Source of the DNA: RGIG4079 sp045596365
GTDB taxonomy: Bacteria; Bacteroidota; Bacteroidia; Bacteroidales; Muribaculaceae
Assembly (NCBI GenBank): GCA_045596365.1
Contig: JAZOCE010000002.1
Coordinates: 62,001-126,000, forward strand
Direction: 5' to 3'
DNA: 64,000 nucleotides
Below are positions 1 to 8,232 of the stretch, in pieces. Both the position numbers and the translations under genes were made by a program. The notes under the pieces were generated by a model that saw only the letters and a program-made list of their open reading frames with translations, did not search any database and was not told where the DNA came from. Positions within the stretch are counted from its first letter, which is position 1. Each line of letters begins with the position of its first letter.

Positions 1-657
1 CGATCTCGTGTTATGATTTTAGCTTCAAAAGAGGAATTGTATTCTTTGAATCTTGATGATAATACCGACAAGGTCTTTCAATTGATTTTACGCACATACA
101 CCGGTCTATTTGCCGACTATGTTCAAATCAACGAAACGCTACTCGCTTCACGACTCAATATTTCAGAGCAGACAATATATGAATCTCTGCTCACTTTGTC
201 AAGAATGCACATAATTCATTATATACCTCGAAAAACAACTCCTTATATTTTATATACGACATCACGAGAATTGCCTAAACACATTGACATGCCTCGTGCC
301 GTTTATGAAGACCAACGACAACGTCTCACTCGTCGCATAGAGGCGATGAAAGCATTTGCTTTCTCTACCGATGAATGTAGGGTTAATGTGATGTTACGAT
401 ACTTTGGCGAGAAACCCACTGCCGACTGTGGTAAATGTGATGTGTGCCGTTCCCGCAAACAAACAAAAACACTCGACAACAAAAAGCAAGTATTACGTGA
501 TTCCGTCATTTATCTGGCATCACAGCCCGGCGGACACACCATCAAATATATTGCCAACGAAACATCTACATCTGAAGGCACAATAATAGACATAGTACGT
601 GAACTCATGGACGAGCGACTGATTTCAATCAACAATGGCAACGTAACAAAAATTTAA
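1..657 (+). CDS. recQ: ATP-dependent DNA helicase RecQ, C-terminal part (5' cut by window)
   Basis: The frame is open from base 1, so the gene begins upstream; about 218 C-terminal residues are visible. RecQ unwinds recombination and replication intermediates. The visible part has a winged-helix-like segment, then the RecQ zinc-binding module: a first Cys followed by R-x-N-V-M-L-R-Y-F-G-E and then C-G-K-C-D-V-C, typical of the family. A short helix-turn-helix-like tail follows (about the last 55 residues). The helicase motor lies outside the window, so activity cannot be judged. It ends 31 nt before the promoter of the thiamin operon and is not part of it. Confidence 0.85.
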   Translation, partial: RSRVMILASKEELYSLNLDDNTDKVFQLILRTYTGLFADYVQINETLLASRLNISEQTIYESLLTLSRMHIIHYIPRKTTPYILYTTSRELPKHIDMPRAVYEDQRQRLTRRIEAMKAFAFSTDECRVNVMLRYFGEKPTADCGKCDVCRSRKQTKTLDNKKQVLRDSVIYLASQPGGHTIKYIANETSTSEGTIIDIVRELMDERLISINNGNVTKI

Positions 658-688
658 GTCTGATTTATTTCTATTCAAAAATTTTTTA

Positions 689-696
689 TACATTTG
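689..696 (+). promoter_or_regulatory. Promoter -7 box of the thiamin operon
   Basis: TACATTTG matches the Bacteroidota -7 consensus TAnnTTTG and is followed by GCA. Transcription would start near 701, just before the riboswitch. I see no clear TTTG at the -33 position. Confidence 0.6.
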
Positions 697-702
697 CAAT
701 GT

Positions 703-786
703 CGTTAGGGGTGCTAAGCCTTTGGCTTGGCTGAGATTATACCCTATGAACCTGATATGTATAATAACAGCGCAGGGAAACGGTAG
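703..786 (+). promoter_or_regulatory. TPP riboswitch (THI element)
   Basis: The conserved THI-box elements are all present and in order: AGGGGTGC near 707, GGCTGAGA near 728, ACCC, GAACCTGAT near 748, and AACAGCGCAGGGAA near 766. This aptamer binds thiamin pyrophosphate. It lies directly upstream of seven genes of which six are recognisable thiamin genes. The following hairpin (820-849) with a T run is the likely expression platform, so control is by transcription termination. Confidence 0.95.
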
Positions 787-819
787 TAATTTTTGTTGAT
801 ATTAATGTATATGAAATAT

Positions 820-860
820 GCCGTATTCCTATTTTTAATGGAGTACGGCTTTTTTATTTT
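820..860 (+). terminator. Riboswitch-controlled intrinsic terminator
   Basis: A 10-bp stem (820-829 with 840-849, one G-U pair, GC-rich base) closes a 10-nt loop and is followed by T6 and a further T4. It sits about 35 nt after the TPP aptamer and before the first operon gene. That is the expected arrangement for ligand-dependent termination. It also shows that an open frame running through it from 793 is not the real start of the methyltransferase. Confidence 0.8.
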
Positions 861-867
861 TATAACT

Positions 868-1569
868 ATGGGATATAAAAGTTTTGATTCTTACGCAAAT
901 GAGTATGATTCTTGGTTTATAAAGAATAATAATGTTCTTGAAAGCGAAGTCAAACTTGTTGCTTCTTGCTTAAAAGATTCAGGAGAGGTTTTATCTATTG
1001 GCTGCGGTAGTGGCTTATTTGAAAAAATTTTAGCTGATAAATATGGCATTTTTGTAAATAAAGGGATTGAGCCGTCAATATCTATGGCAGAAATTGCACG
1101 CAAACGTGGTATAGATGTTATTATTGCAACAGGAGAAGAAGCCGACTATGGCATAGAGAACTACGATACAATACTTTTTAATGGTTGCCCTTGTTATATG
1201 CAAAATCTTGGTGTTGCACTAAGCAAAGCCTATACAGCTCTACGGCATGGAGGCAAAGTTGTTGTAATTGATGTACCTAAAGAAAGTGCCTACGGACTTA
1301 TATATAACCTTGTCTTGTCATTAGGCACATGGGACCATCCTTTACTTGAGGGATGTACTCCCTTAATGCCCTACCCTATAGAATTAGTAAAGCAAGCAAA
1401 CTGGCGCACAACAGCTGAAAAGATAGAACTTATTAAACAATCCGGCTTTAACAATTTATCTTTCGCCCAAACACTCATTGCATCACCCTGTTATTCTCAC
1501 GAAAAAGCAGAGGAGCCTTGCAAAGGATTTGACAAAGGATCTTATGTCGCAATAACCGCCTATAAATAA
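868..1569 (+). CDS. Class I SAM-dependent methyltransferase, first gene of the TPP-riboswitch operon
   Basis: A 233-residue protein with a Rossmann methyltransferase fold. Motif I is V-L-S-I-G-C-G-S-G-L (41-50), the acidic residue ending strand 2 is Glu68, and the post-II and post-III strands appear at about 100-106 and 128-135. I chose the ATG at 868 because everything upstream lies within the riboswitch terminator; an in-frame extension to 793 exists but would be cut by it. It is 7 nt upstream of thiM, so it is co-transcribed with thiamin genes. Methyltransferases of this type are not a standard thiamin enzyme, so the substrate is unknown. It could act on a pyrimidine or thiazole salvage precursor or be a passenger. 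Confidence 0.8.
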   Translation: MGYKSFDSYANEYDSWFIKNNNVLESEVKLVASCLKDSGEVLSIGCGSGLFEKILADKYGIFVNKGIEPSISMAEIARKRGIDVIIATGEEADYGIENYDTILFNGCPCYMQNLGVALSKAYTALRHGGKVVVIDVPKESAYGLIYNLVLSLGTWDHPLLEGCTPLMPYPIELVKQANWRTTAEKIELIKQSGFNNLSFAQTLIASPCYSHEKAEEPCKGFDKGSYVAITAYK

Positions 1570-1576
1570 CCCGATT

Positions 1577-2371
1577 ATGATTAACAACGAAAATTTTAAA
1601 GCGAATTTTCGCGCAGTAAAAGAGAAATCACCATTGGTACATAACATTACTAATTATGTAGCAATGAATTTCAGTGCAAATGCATTATTAGCAATCGGAG
1701 CTTCCCCGGTAATGTCTCATGCCACCGAAGAGGTTGCAGAAATGGCTCTAATGGCTGGAGCATTAGTGATAAACATTGGCACATTGGATGCTGAATGGAT
1801 AGAGTCAATGATTATAGCCGGGAAGGCCAAGCATGACTCCGAAGGAGTCGTTATTATGGACCCCGTAGGTGTTGGCGCAACTGTTTATCGCACAAAGACC
1901 GCTTGGCGAATTATTGAGGAATGTCATCCCAACATTATACGCGGAAATGCGTCTGAAATAATGGCTCTGCTTAATGCTGATGTTAAGAGTAAAGGTGTTG
2001 ATAGCAGTTGTCGTTCAGAAGATGCTGTTGATTCAGCCCTAAAACTTGCTAATCGCACTGGAGCCATAGTTGTTATCAGCGGAGAAATTGATTATATTAC
2101 TGATGGCAAAAGAGTTGAAAAAATCAGTAATGGCTCTCGAATGATGCCTTGCGTTACAGCAATGGGGTGTACTGCATCATCAATGGTGGGTGCTTTCGCA
2201 GCTGTCAACACTAACCATTTCGATGCTTCAGTACATGCAATGGCTCTTATGGGAATTGCCGGAGAGATAGCATCCCGTAATTCAGCCGGTCCCGGCTCTT
2301 TGCTAACTAATTTTATAGATACATTATATAATATTACAGAAGATACCCTTGTTGAAACACTAAGACAATGA
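1577..2371 (+). CDS. thiM: Hydroxyethylthiazole kinase
   Basis: At 264 residues it has the usual family length. ThiM phosphorylates 4-methyl-5-(2-hydroxyethyl)thiazole, a salvage step feeding ThiE. Family signatures are N-I-T-N-Y-V-A-M-N-F near residue 23, D-P-V-G-V-G-A at 95-101, N-I-I-R-G-N-A-S-E-I near 119, and the phosphate-binding loop V-T-A-M-G-C with Cys198, which corresponds to the loop Cys of Bacillus ThiM. The stop codon overlaps the start of thiE-tenA by 4 nt (ATGA), which implies translational coupling. Together with Thi4 in the same operon it gives two routes to the thiazole half, salvage and de novo. Confidence 0.95.
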   Translation: MINNENFKANFRAVKEKSPLVHNITNYVAMNFSANALLAIGASPVMSHATEEVAEMALMAGALVINIGTLDAEWIESMIIAGKAKHDSEGVVIMDPVGVGATVYRTKTAWRIIEECHPNIIRGNASEIMALLNADVKSKGVDSSCRSEDAVDSALKLANRTGAIVVISGEIDYITDGKRVEKISNGSRMMPCVTAMGCTASSMVGAFAAVNTNHFDASVHAMALMGIAGEIASRNSAGPGSLLTNFIDTLYNITEDTLVETLRQ

Positions 2372-3687
2372 AAAAATATTTTGATTTATCACTTTACTTG
2401 GTAACCGATCGCTCGCTATCTCTTGGTCGGTCATTGGAAGAGATTGTAGCCAAAGCTGTTGACGGTGGTGTCACAATGATACAATTGCGAGAAAAGGATA
2501 CTGATACCGGTGAATTTGTAAAATTAGCACGCCGACTTATGTCTGTTTTAAAACCATTGAACATTCCTCTTATTATTAATGACCGAGTAGATGTTGCTCT
2601 GGCTGTGGATGCCGACGGTGTCCACATTGGACAGAGCGATATGGCATATGAGGATGTCAGAAGGCTCATCGGAAAAGATAAAATCATAGGTCTCTCGGTA
2701 GAGAATTTCAAGGATATTGAGATTGCAAACACCCTTGATGTGGATTATATAGGTATTTCTCCGGTATTTGGTACTCCAACTAAAACCGACACCGCAGAGC
2801 CTTTTGGCTTAGATGGGCTTCGTAAAGCCGTTGCTTTATCAATACATCCCACTGTTGCCATTGGAGGCATGAATAAAGATACTGCTAAAGGAGTGATGCT
2901 AACCGGTTGCGATGGTATTGCTGTCGTAAGTGCAATATGTTCTGCCGAAAACCCCACTCTTGCAGCATCAGAATTAATGACAATAGTAAAGTCCAACGTT
3001 CAAAGGAAATGGAGTAAAGAGATTTGGGAGAAGTCAGAAGGTATTTACAAAGCTATCTTAGAGCAAAAGTTCATTAAGAAACTCTCTGATGGAACTTTAG
3101 AATTAGAACGCTTTGCTCGATATATTGCGCAAGATGAAATTTATCTTAAAAACTATTATCAGCAAATGTTTGCTCTTGCCGAGATGATGGATACTCCTAA
3201 AAACAAAGAGCTATTCGTCACATTTGCAAAAAGTGGCATAGAGGGGGAAAAACTTATGCATAAATTCCTCATTAGCAAATACAATATCTGTACTACTGTT
3301 CCGGTTTCAGAAGTTACCTCTAATTATAACAGCCTCATCAACGAAGGAATAAATAGTAATAACCGATGTATCGCATTAGCAACGATGTTACCATGCATGT
3401 GGATATACAATCGTGTCGGTCTTCACATTTTAAATACTGCAACATTGGAAAACAATCCATATAAAGAATGGATTCTTGAATATGGCAATGAAGAATTCAC
3501 CGATGGTGTAAACATGGTCCTTGATATTATCGACAAATGGGCAGAAAATGTCGATAGCGATACCCGCGACAAAATGAGACAATTCTACTTAAAAGCGGCT
3601 CTTTGCGAATATGCCTTTTGGGATTATGGCTACGATGGAGATAACAAATCCTATGACTACATGAATTCTTTAAAAGAATGGATATAA
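2368..3687 (+). CDS. thiE-tenA: Bifunctional thiamin-phosphate synthase / aminopyrimidinase (ThiE-TenA fusion)
   Basis: This is a fused protein of 439 residues. Residues 1-210 are ThiE: Q39-L-R-E-K, N71-D-R-V-D, D82-G-V-H-I-G-Q-S-D, the S-P-V-F-x-T-x-T-K-x-D loop at 131-141 and A-I-G-G at 164-167 are all intact. Residues about 212-439 are TenA, with L-P-C343-M-W (the Cys nucleophile of TenA_C enzymes) and C-E414-Y-A-F-W. ThiE joins HMP-PP to thiazole phosphate; TenA releases HMP from base-degraded thiamin. Fusing them couples pyrimidine salvage to thiamin phosphate formation. It overlaps thiM by 4 nt. Confidence 0.93.
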   Translation: MKKYFDLSLYLVTDRSLSLGRSLEEIVAKAVDGGVTMIQLREKDTDTGEFVKLARRLMSVLKPLNIPLIINDRVDVALAVDADGVHIGQSDMAYEDVRRLIGKDKIIGLSVENFKDIEIANTLDVDYIGISPVFGTPTKTDTAEPFGLDGLRKAVALSIHPTVAIGGMNKDTAKGVMLTGCDGIAVVSAICSAENPTLAASELMTIVKSNVQRKWSKEIWEKSEGIYKAILEQKFIKKLSDGTLELERFARYIAQDEIYLKNYYQQMFALAEMMDTPKNKELFVTFAKSGIEGEKLMHKFLISKYNICTTVPVSEVTSNYNSLINEGINSNNRCIALATMLPCMWIYNRVGLHILNTATLENNPYKEWILEYGNEEFTDGVNMVLDIIDKWAENVDSDTRDKMRQFYLKAALCEYAFWDYGYDGDNKSYDYMNSLKEWI

Positions 3688-3702
3688 ACGTTTTCATAAA
3701 TT

Positions 3703-4536
3703 ATGGTACAAAAATATTATAGGGTCCTGACAATCGCCGGCAGTGATTCCGGAGGTGGCGCAGGCATACAAGCCGACATAAAAGCGATAAGCGCAATGGG
3801 TTGTTATGCCACAACAGCAATAACAGCGGTAACCGTACAAAATACTATTGGTGTACAAGCCGTACTCCCTGTTCCTTTGGATATTTTAGAGGGGCAAATT
3901 GACGCTGTTCTTTCAGATATAGGAACAGATGCAATAAAAATAGGAATGCTTCACTCAGCCGAAGTTGTAAATCTCGTTGCTAACAAGATTAAGCAATATG
4001 GCATTACAAATGTTGTGCTTGATCCTGTAATGGTTTCAACCTCAGGGCATCAGTTAATAGAAGAAAATGCAATTGAACATATTAAACAGCGATTAATACC
4101 ATTAGCTCGTGTGATTACACCTAATATTCCGGAAGCAGAAATACTCACCGGATGTAAAATTACAGGGGAACAAGATTTCAAGGATATTGCACGAAAATTA
4201 TCTAACAATAAAAGTATCTCTGTTCTTTTAAAAGCCGGGCATCTCGATGGCGATACTCTTGTGGATTATTTCTATAATGCAGAGGAGGATACCTTTACAC
4301 TACTGCCATCTAAACGCGTTAATACACGAAATACTCACGGCACCGGATGCACACTTTCATCGGCATTTGCAGCAGCCCTTGCAAAAGGAGAGAACTTGAC
4401 AATTGCAGCTAAGTCAGCCAAATATTTTATTGAACAAGCTATTATTTCAGGTGCTGACATCGAAATTGGTCATGGGCATGGACCCGTTAACCACACCTTT
4501 AACCCGACTAAAATGCAAATCAATGTTATCGGATAA
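3703..4536 (+). CDS. thiD: Hydroxymethylpyrimidine/phosphomethylpyrimidine kinase
   Basis: At 277 residues this is a full-length ThiD. It phosphorylates HMP and then HMP-P to HMP-PP for ThiE. The N-terminal T-I-A-G-S-D-S-G-G-G-A-G-I-Q-A-D (10-25) is the pyrimidine-binding signature and N-T-H-G-T-G-C near 205-211 is the anion-hole and catalytic-Cys loop. It starts 15 nt after thiE-tenA. Its 3' end overlaps the next gene by 14 nt in another frame. No thiC is present in the window, so HMP must come from salvage (TenA) or from a thiC elsewhere. Confidence 0.95.
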   Translation: MVQKYYRVLTIAGSDSGGGAGIQADIKAISAMGCYATTAITAVTVQNTIGVQAVLPVPLDILEGQIDAVLSDIGTDAIKIGMLHSAEVVNLVANKIKQYGITNVVLDPVMVSTSGHQLIEENAIEHIKQRLIPLARVITPNIPEAEILTGCKITGEQDFKDIARKLSNNKSISVLLKAGHLDGDTLVDYFYNAEEDTFTLLPSKRVNTRNTHGTGCTLSSAFAAALAKGENLTIAAKSAKYFIEQAIISGADIEIGHGHGPVNHTFNPTKMQINVIG

Positions 4537-5164
4537 TTATAAGTTACAATTTATTACTCATTGTAATAGCAAATATTCATACATTGAATCGGCTCGTATA
4601 GCGTTGAATGGAGGGTGCCGTTGGATACAACTTCGCATGAAAGATGCCACGGAATCTTTATTGGAAGAAGCTGCCATAATAATACAAAGAATGTGTAAAG
4701 ATTATGGAGCAACTTTTATAATTGATGATAACGTTTTTCTTGCAAAAAAATTAAAAGCAGATGGCGTACATCTTGGCAAAAACGATATGACAATTACAAC
4801 AGCTCGAAAAATACTTGGAGATAGATTTATTATTGGCAGCACCGTAAATTCTTTTAATGATATCTTGTCTGTCATTCAAGTTGCTACGCCAAATTATTTC
4901 GGCTGTGGCCCACTCCGTTTTACATCAACAAAAAAGAATCTGGCGCCAACACTTGGCTACGATGGATACAAAAATATAATCCTGAAAATGAGAGGACAAA
5001 AGATTAACATTCCTCTTATTGCCATAGGTGGTATATGCAAAAACGACATCCCAATATTATTAAACGATGGAATTAATGGCATTGCGTTAAGTAGCAGTGT
5101 TCTCAATGCCGACAATCCGATAAAAGAAATGAATCAGATAAAAAATATAATTTTTCAACACTAA
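4523..5164 (+). CDS. thiE: Second thiamin-phosphate synthase (ThiE paralogue)
   Basis: A 213-residue TIM-barrel protein from ATG 4523. The frame is open further upstream to 4403, but the ThiE fold begins with L-Q-F-I-T-H at residue 7 from this start, and a longer start would lie deep in thiD. Signatures are W-I-Q-L-R-M-K-D, I-D-D-N, D-G-V-H-L-G-K-N-D, G-P-L-R-F-T-S-T-K-K and A-I-G-G-I. It is more divergent than the ThiE half of the fusion, notably I-D-D-N for I-N-D-R, but the phosphate-binding loops are kept, so activity is plausible. It overlaps thiD by 14 nt. Confidence 0.85.
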   Translation: MLSDNYKLQFITHCNSKYSYIESARIALNGGCRWIQLRMKDATESLLEEAAIIIQRMCKDYGATFIIDDNVFLAKKLKADGVHLGKNDMTITTARKILGDRFIIGSTVNSFNDILSVIQVATPNYFGCGPLRFTSTKKNLAPTLGYDGYKNIILKMRGQKINIPLIAIGGICKNDIPILLNDGINGIALSSSVLNADNPIKEMNQIKNIIFQH

Positions 5165-5179
5165 TAAACGCATAATATT

Positions 5180-5953
5180 ATGATCGAAAAGAATGTTTCA
5201 CAAGGTATTATTTGTTCCTATTTCAACAAATTAGAAAAAAATTTAGATTTAGATGTTGCCATTGTTGGCGGAGGTCCATCTGGTATAGTTGCTGCCTACT
5301 ATCTTGCTAAGTCCGGATTAAAAGTAGCTCAGTTTGACAGGAAGTTATCTCCTGGAGGGGGTATGTGGGGCGGAGCAATGATGTTTAATCAGATTGTTGT
5401 ACAAGAAGAGGCTCTTCACATCATTAAAGAGTTTGATATCAATTTTGAACAATACAACGACAATCTCTATGTAATGGACTCTGTTGAGAGCACATCGGTA
5501 CTACTATACAAAGCGGTACATGCAGGTGCCACGATTTTTAACTGCTACTCTGTTGAAGATGTTATTTTCAAAAACGATATAGTAAGTGGTGTTGTCGTAA
5601 ATTGGACCCCTGTTTTAAGAGAGGGCATGCATGTTGATCCCCTTAACATTATGGCAAAATGTGTTATTGATGGCACCGGTCATGATAGCGAAATGTGTCG
5701 CACTGTTGCTCGCAAAAACGGGATACGACTTGCTACTGATACTGGCGATGTAATTGGAGAACGTTCATTAGATGTTATATCAGGAGAGGAGGAAGTTGTT
5801 AATGGGACTAAAGAAATTTATCCCGGTCTATATGTTTGCGGCATGGCAGCTTCGGCAGTAAGTGGTACACCTCGCATGGGTCCAATCTTTGGTGGTATGT
5901 TACTCTCGGGAAAGAAAGTTGCCGACCTTATTATCGATAAATTATCTAAATGA
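5180..5953 (+). CDS. thi4: Thi4-type thiazole synthase, non-suicide (His) form
   Basis: A 257-residue FAD/NAD-binding fold enzyme of the Thi4 family. The dinucleotide-binding motif is V-A-I-V-G-G-G-P-S-G at 26-35, followed by the G-G-G-M-W-G-G loop at 59-65, T-G-H-D at 166-169 and R-M-G-P at 232-235. Thi4 makes the thiazole moiety from NAD, glycine and sulfur. Yeast and plant Thi4 donate sulfur from an active-site Cys and die after one turnover; here the equivalent position is His151 in G-M-H-V-D-P. The methanogen enzymes, which use sulfide and turn over many times, also have His there. That suits an anaerobic gut-type organism. It starts 15 nt after thiE and overlaps the next gene by 4 nt. 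Confidence 0.9.
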   Translation: MIEKNVSQGIICSYFNKLEKNLDLDVAIVGGGPSGIVAAYYLAKSGLKVAQFDRKLSPGGGMWGGAMMFNQIVVQEEALHIIKEFDINFEQYNDNLYVMDSVESTSVLLYKAVHAGATIFNCYSVEDVIFKNDIVSGVVVNWTPVLREGMHVDPLNIMAKCVIDGTGHDSEMCRTVARKNGIRLATDTGDVIGERSLDVISGEEEVVNGTKEIYPGLYVCGMAASAVSGTPRMGPIFGGMLLSGKKVADLIIDKLSK

Positions 5954-6522
5954 AAATTATTGCGATAACAACGCCTAAAGTAACAATTGAAGATACCCCT
6001 ATTATTAAGTCTTTAATAGATAGGGGTATCAACACTGTTCACTTACGAAAGCCCGATTCTAATATCGATGAATGTCGTAAACTACTATCTGAATTAACCG
6101 ACGCACAAAGGGCAAAAATTATAATCCACGATTACCCAGAATTATATTTTGAATTCTCCCTAAAAGGTATTCATATAAATAGAAATATTACAAATCTACC
6201 CAATAACTATAACGGATTTAAAACTCGATCATGTCACTCTTTAGAAGAAATCAGAATGTATAAGAATGATTATGACTACCTTTTTTTAAGTCCGATTTTC
6301 GATAGTATTTCTAAACAAGGATATAAATCAAAGTTTAGCTTAGACGTGTTGCGAAAGGCCTCCGATGATGGCATAATTGACGAGAAAATAATAGCATTAG
6401 GAGGAGTAACATTAGATAAGATACCCTATCTAAAAGAATTAAATTTTGGCGGTGGGGCAATGATGGGAGCAATTTACAGCATAGACTATTTATATCACAT
6501 AAAGAACTATTCTTCAAAATAA
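5950..6522 (+). CDS. ThiE/TenI-like protein
   Basis: A 190-residue TIM-barrel protein of the ThiE/TenI superfamily: T-V-H-L-R-K-P-D, I-I-H-D-Y-P, G-I-H-I-N, C-H-S-L-E-E, L-S-P-I-F-D-S-I-S-K and A-L-G-G-V. The ThiE pyrophosphate-binding residues are changed (H-D for N-D, K-G-I-H-I-N-R-N for D-G-V-H-x-G-Q-x-D). A TenI-like role, such as tautomerising or binding the thiazole, therefore fits better than thiamin-phosphate synthesis. It overlaps thi4 by 4 nt (ATGA) and is the last gene of the operon. It is the third ThiE-fold domain in the operon. The exact function is unproven. Confidence 0.75.
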   Translation: MKIIAITTPKVTIEDTPIIKSLIDRGINTVHLRKPDSNIDECRKLLSELTDAQRAKIIIHDYPELYFEFSLKGIHINRNITNLPNNYNGFKTRSCHSLEEIRMYKNDYDYLFLSPIFDSISKQGYKSKFSLDVLRKASDDGIIDEKIIALGGVTLDKIPYLKELNFGGGAMMGAIYSIDYLYHIKNYSSK

Positions 6523-6606
6523 CAAAAAAATCTTTTTATCCATAAAATATCTGCAACTTCTTTAATCGTCAGGTCATTATTGATATGATATGTGGCAAAG
6601 TTTTTG

Positions 6607-6614
6607 TAATTTTG
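6607..6614 (+). promoter_or_regulatory. Promoter -7 box of gpmI
   Basis: TAATTTTG fits TAnnTTTG; the start codon is 36 nt downstream. An ATTG lies about 24 nt upstream as a weak -33 candidate. Confidence 0.55.
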
Positions 6615-6649
6615 TAGTCTGAAAAATAATCAATTAAAACAAACAAATT

Positions 6650-8164
6650 ATGGCAAAGAAAGCTCTTCTTATGATATTGGATGGTTGGGGCATCGGTAAC
6701 AAAACAAAAAGCGATGTTATCTTCTCTACTCCAACTCCCTATTGGGACTATCTAACAAGCACTTATCCCAATTCACAACTACAAGCAAGTGGTGAAAATG
6801 TAGGTTTGCCCGACGGACAAATGGGCAACTCTGAAGTAGGCCACCTAAATATTGGAGCAGGTCGTGTATTGTACCAAGACCTTGTGAAAATCAATAAAGC
6901 ATGTCAATCAGGCTCAATACTTGAAAATCCTGAAATCAAAAATGCTTTTTCTTATGCAAAAGAGAACAATAAATCAATCCACTTCATGGGATTGACATCT
7001 AATGGAGGCGTTCACTCTTCACTTGATCACTTATTTGCTCTTTGTGATATTGCTAAACACTATGACCTTAGCAACGTATTTATTCACTGTTTCATGGATG
7101 GTCGCGACACCGACCCTCGTAGCGGCAAAGGGTTTATCGAAGAAGTAGAAACTCATTGCGCTAAATCAGCAGGCAAAATCGCATCTATCGTTGGTCGTTA
7201 TTATGCAATGGACCGCGACAAACGTTGGGAACGTGTGAAAGTTGCCTATGACCTTCTTGTTAATGGCGTTGGCGAAAAAGTTACTGACCTCCCTGCTGCT
7301 ATGCAAGCATCTTATGATGCTGATGTAACTGACGAGTTTATCAAACCTATCTCTAACGCAAGCGTTGACGGCACAATCAAAGAAGGCGATGTCGTTATCT
7401 TTTTCAACTATCGCAACGACCGCGCTAAAGAGTTGACAATTGTCCTTACTCAACAAGATATGCCGGAAGAAGGCATGCACACAATCCCTGGATTGCAATA
7501 CTATTGCATGACTCCTTATGACGCATCATTCACAGGCGTACATATTCTTTTTGATAAAGAAAACGTATCAAATACACTTGGCGAATACCTTTCTACCCTA
7601 AACAAAAAGCAATTGCACATTGCCGAAACAGAAAAATATGCCCATGTTACTTTCTTCTTCAATGGCGGTCGAGAAACTCCATACGAAGGTGAAGAACGTA
7701 TCCTTGTTGCCTCTCCTAAAGTAGCAACCTATGACCTCAAGCCAGAAATGAGTGCCTACGAAGTTAAAGATAAACTTGTTGAAGCGATCAAGGAAAACAA
7801 ATATGATTTCATCGTTGTAAACTATGCTAATGGCGATATGGTGGGACACACCGGTATCTATGAAGCTATAGAAAAAGCGGTGAAAGCTGTTGACGAATGT
7901 GTTAAAGAAACAGTTGAAGCAGCTAAGGCTGCTGACTATGAAGTAATCATCATTGCTGACCATGGTAATGCTGACAATGCTGTTAATGCCGATGGAACAC
8001 CTAACACAGCCCACTCACTCAACCCAGTTCCATGCGTATATGTAACAGCTAACACTGATGCTAAGATTGCCGACGGCATCCTTGCCGATGTTGCTCCAAC
8101 AATCCTAAATATCATGGGCCTTGAACAACCTGCCGAGATGACCGGCAAAAACCTCATCGGATAA
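6650..8164 (+). CDS. gpmI: 2,3-bisphosphoglycerate-independent phosphoglycerate mutase
   Basis: A 504-residue cytosolic glycolytic enzyme that interconverts 3- and 2-phosphoglycerate. The alkaline-phosphatase-like metal site begins with D11-G-W-G. The nucleophile is Ser61 in G-Q-M-G-N-S-E-V-G-H, and the C-terminal metal ligands are in I-I-A-D-H-G-N-A-D-N. The length matches the Mn-dependent family. It stands alone between its own promoter and a strong terminator. Confidence 0.96.
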   Translation: MAKKALLMILDGWGIGNKTKSDVIFSTPTPYWDYLTSTYPNSQLQASGENVGLPDGQMGNSEVGHLNIGAGRVLYQDLVKINKACQSGSILENPEIKNAFSYAKENNKSIHFMGLTSNGGVHSSLDHLFALCDIAKHYDLSNVFIHCFMDGRDTDPRSGKGFIEEVETHCAKSAGKIASIVGRYYAMDRDKRWERVKVAYDLLVNGVGEKVTDLPAAMQASYDADVTDEFIKPISNASVDGTIKEGDVVIFFNYRNDRAKELTIVLTQQDMPEEGMHTIPGLQYYCMTPYDASFTGVHILFDKENVSNTLGEYLSTLNKKQLHIAETEKYAHVTFFFNGGRETPYEGEERILVASPKVATYDLKPEMSAYEVKDKLVEAIKENKYDFIVVNYANGDMVGHTGIYEAIEKAVKAVDECVKETVEAAKAADYEVIIIADHGNADNAVNADGTPNTAHSLNPVPCVYVTANTDAKIADGILADVAPTILNIMGLEQPAEMTGKNLIG

Positions 8165-8184
8165 CTATAATCAAAATAATACTT

Positions 8185-8222
8185 GAAGCTGTGTCTTCGA
8201 TACAAGGCACAGCTTCTTTTAA
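8185..8222 (+). terminator. Intrinsic terminator of gpmI
   Basis: A 13-bp stem (8185-8197 with 8204-8216, one G-U) with a 6-nt loop is followed by T4. It separates gpmI from the acyltransferase gene. Confidence 0.85.
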
Positions 8223-8232
8223 TTTATAAACA

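Noticed and set aside
793..867. N-terminal extension of the methyltransferase frame
   Set aside because: It spans the riboswitch terminator hairpin and T run; the normal fold begins after 868.
4403..4522. Upstream part of the second thiE frame
   Set aside because: It lies within thiD in another frame and has no ThiE similarity; ATG 4523 gives the complete fold.
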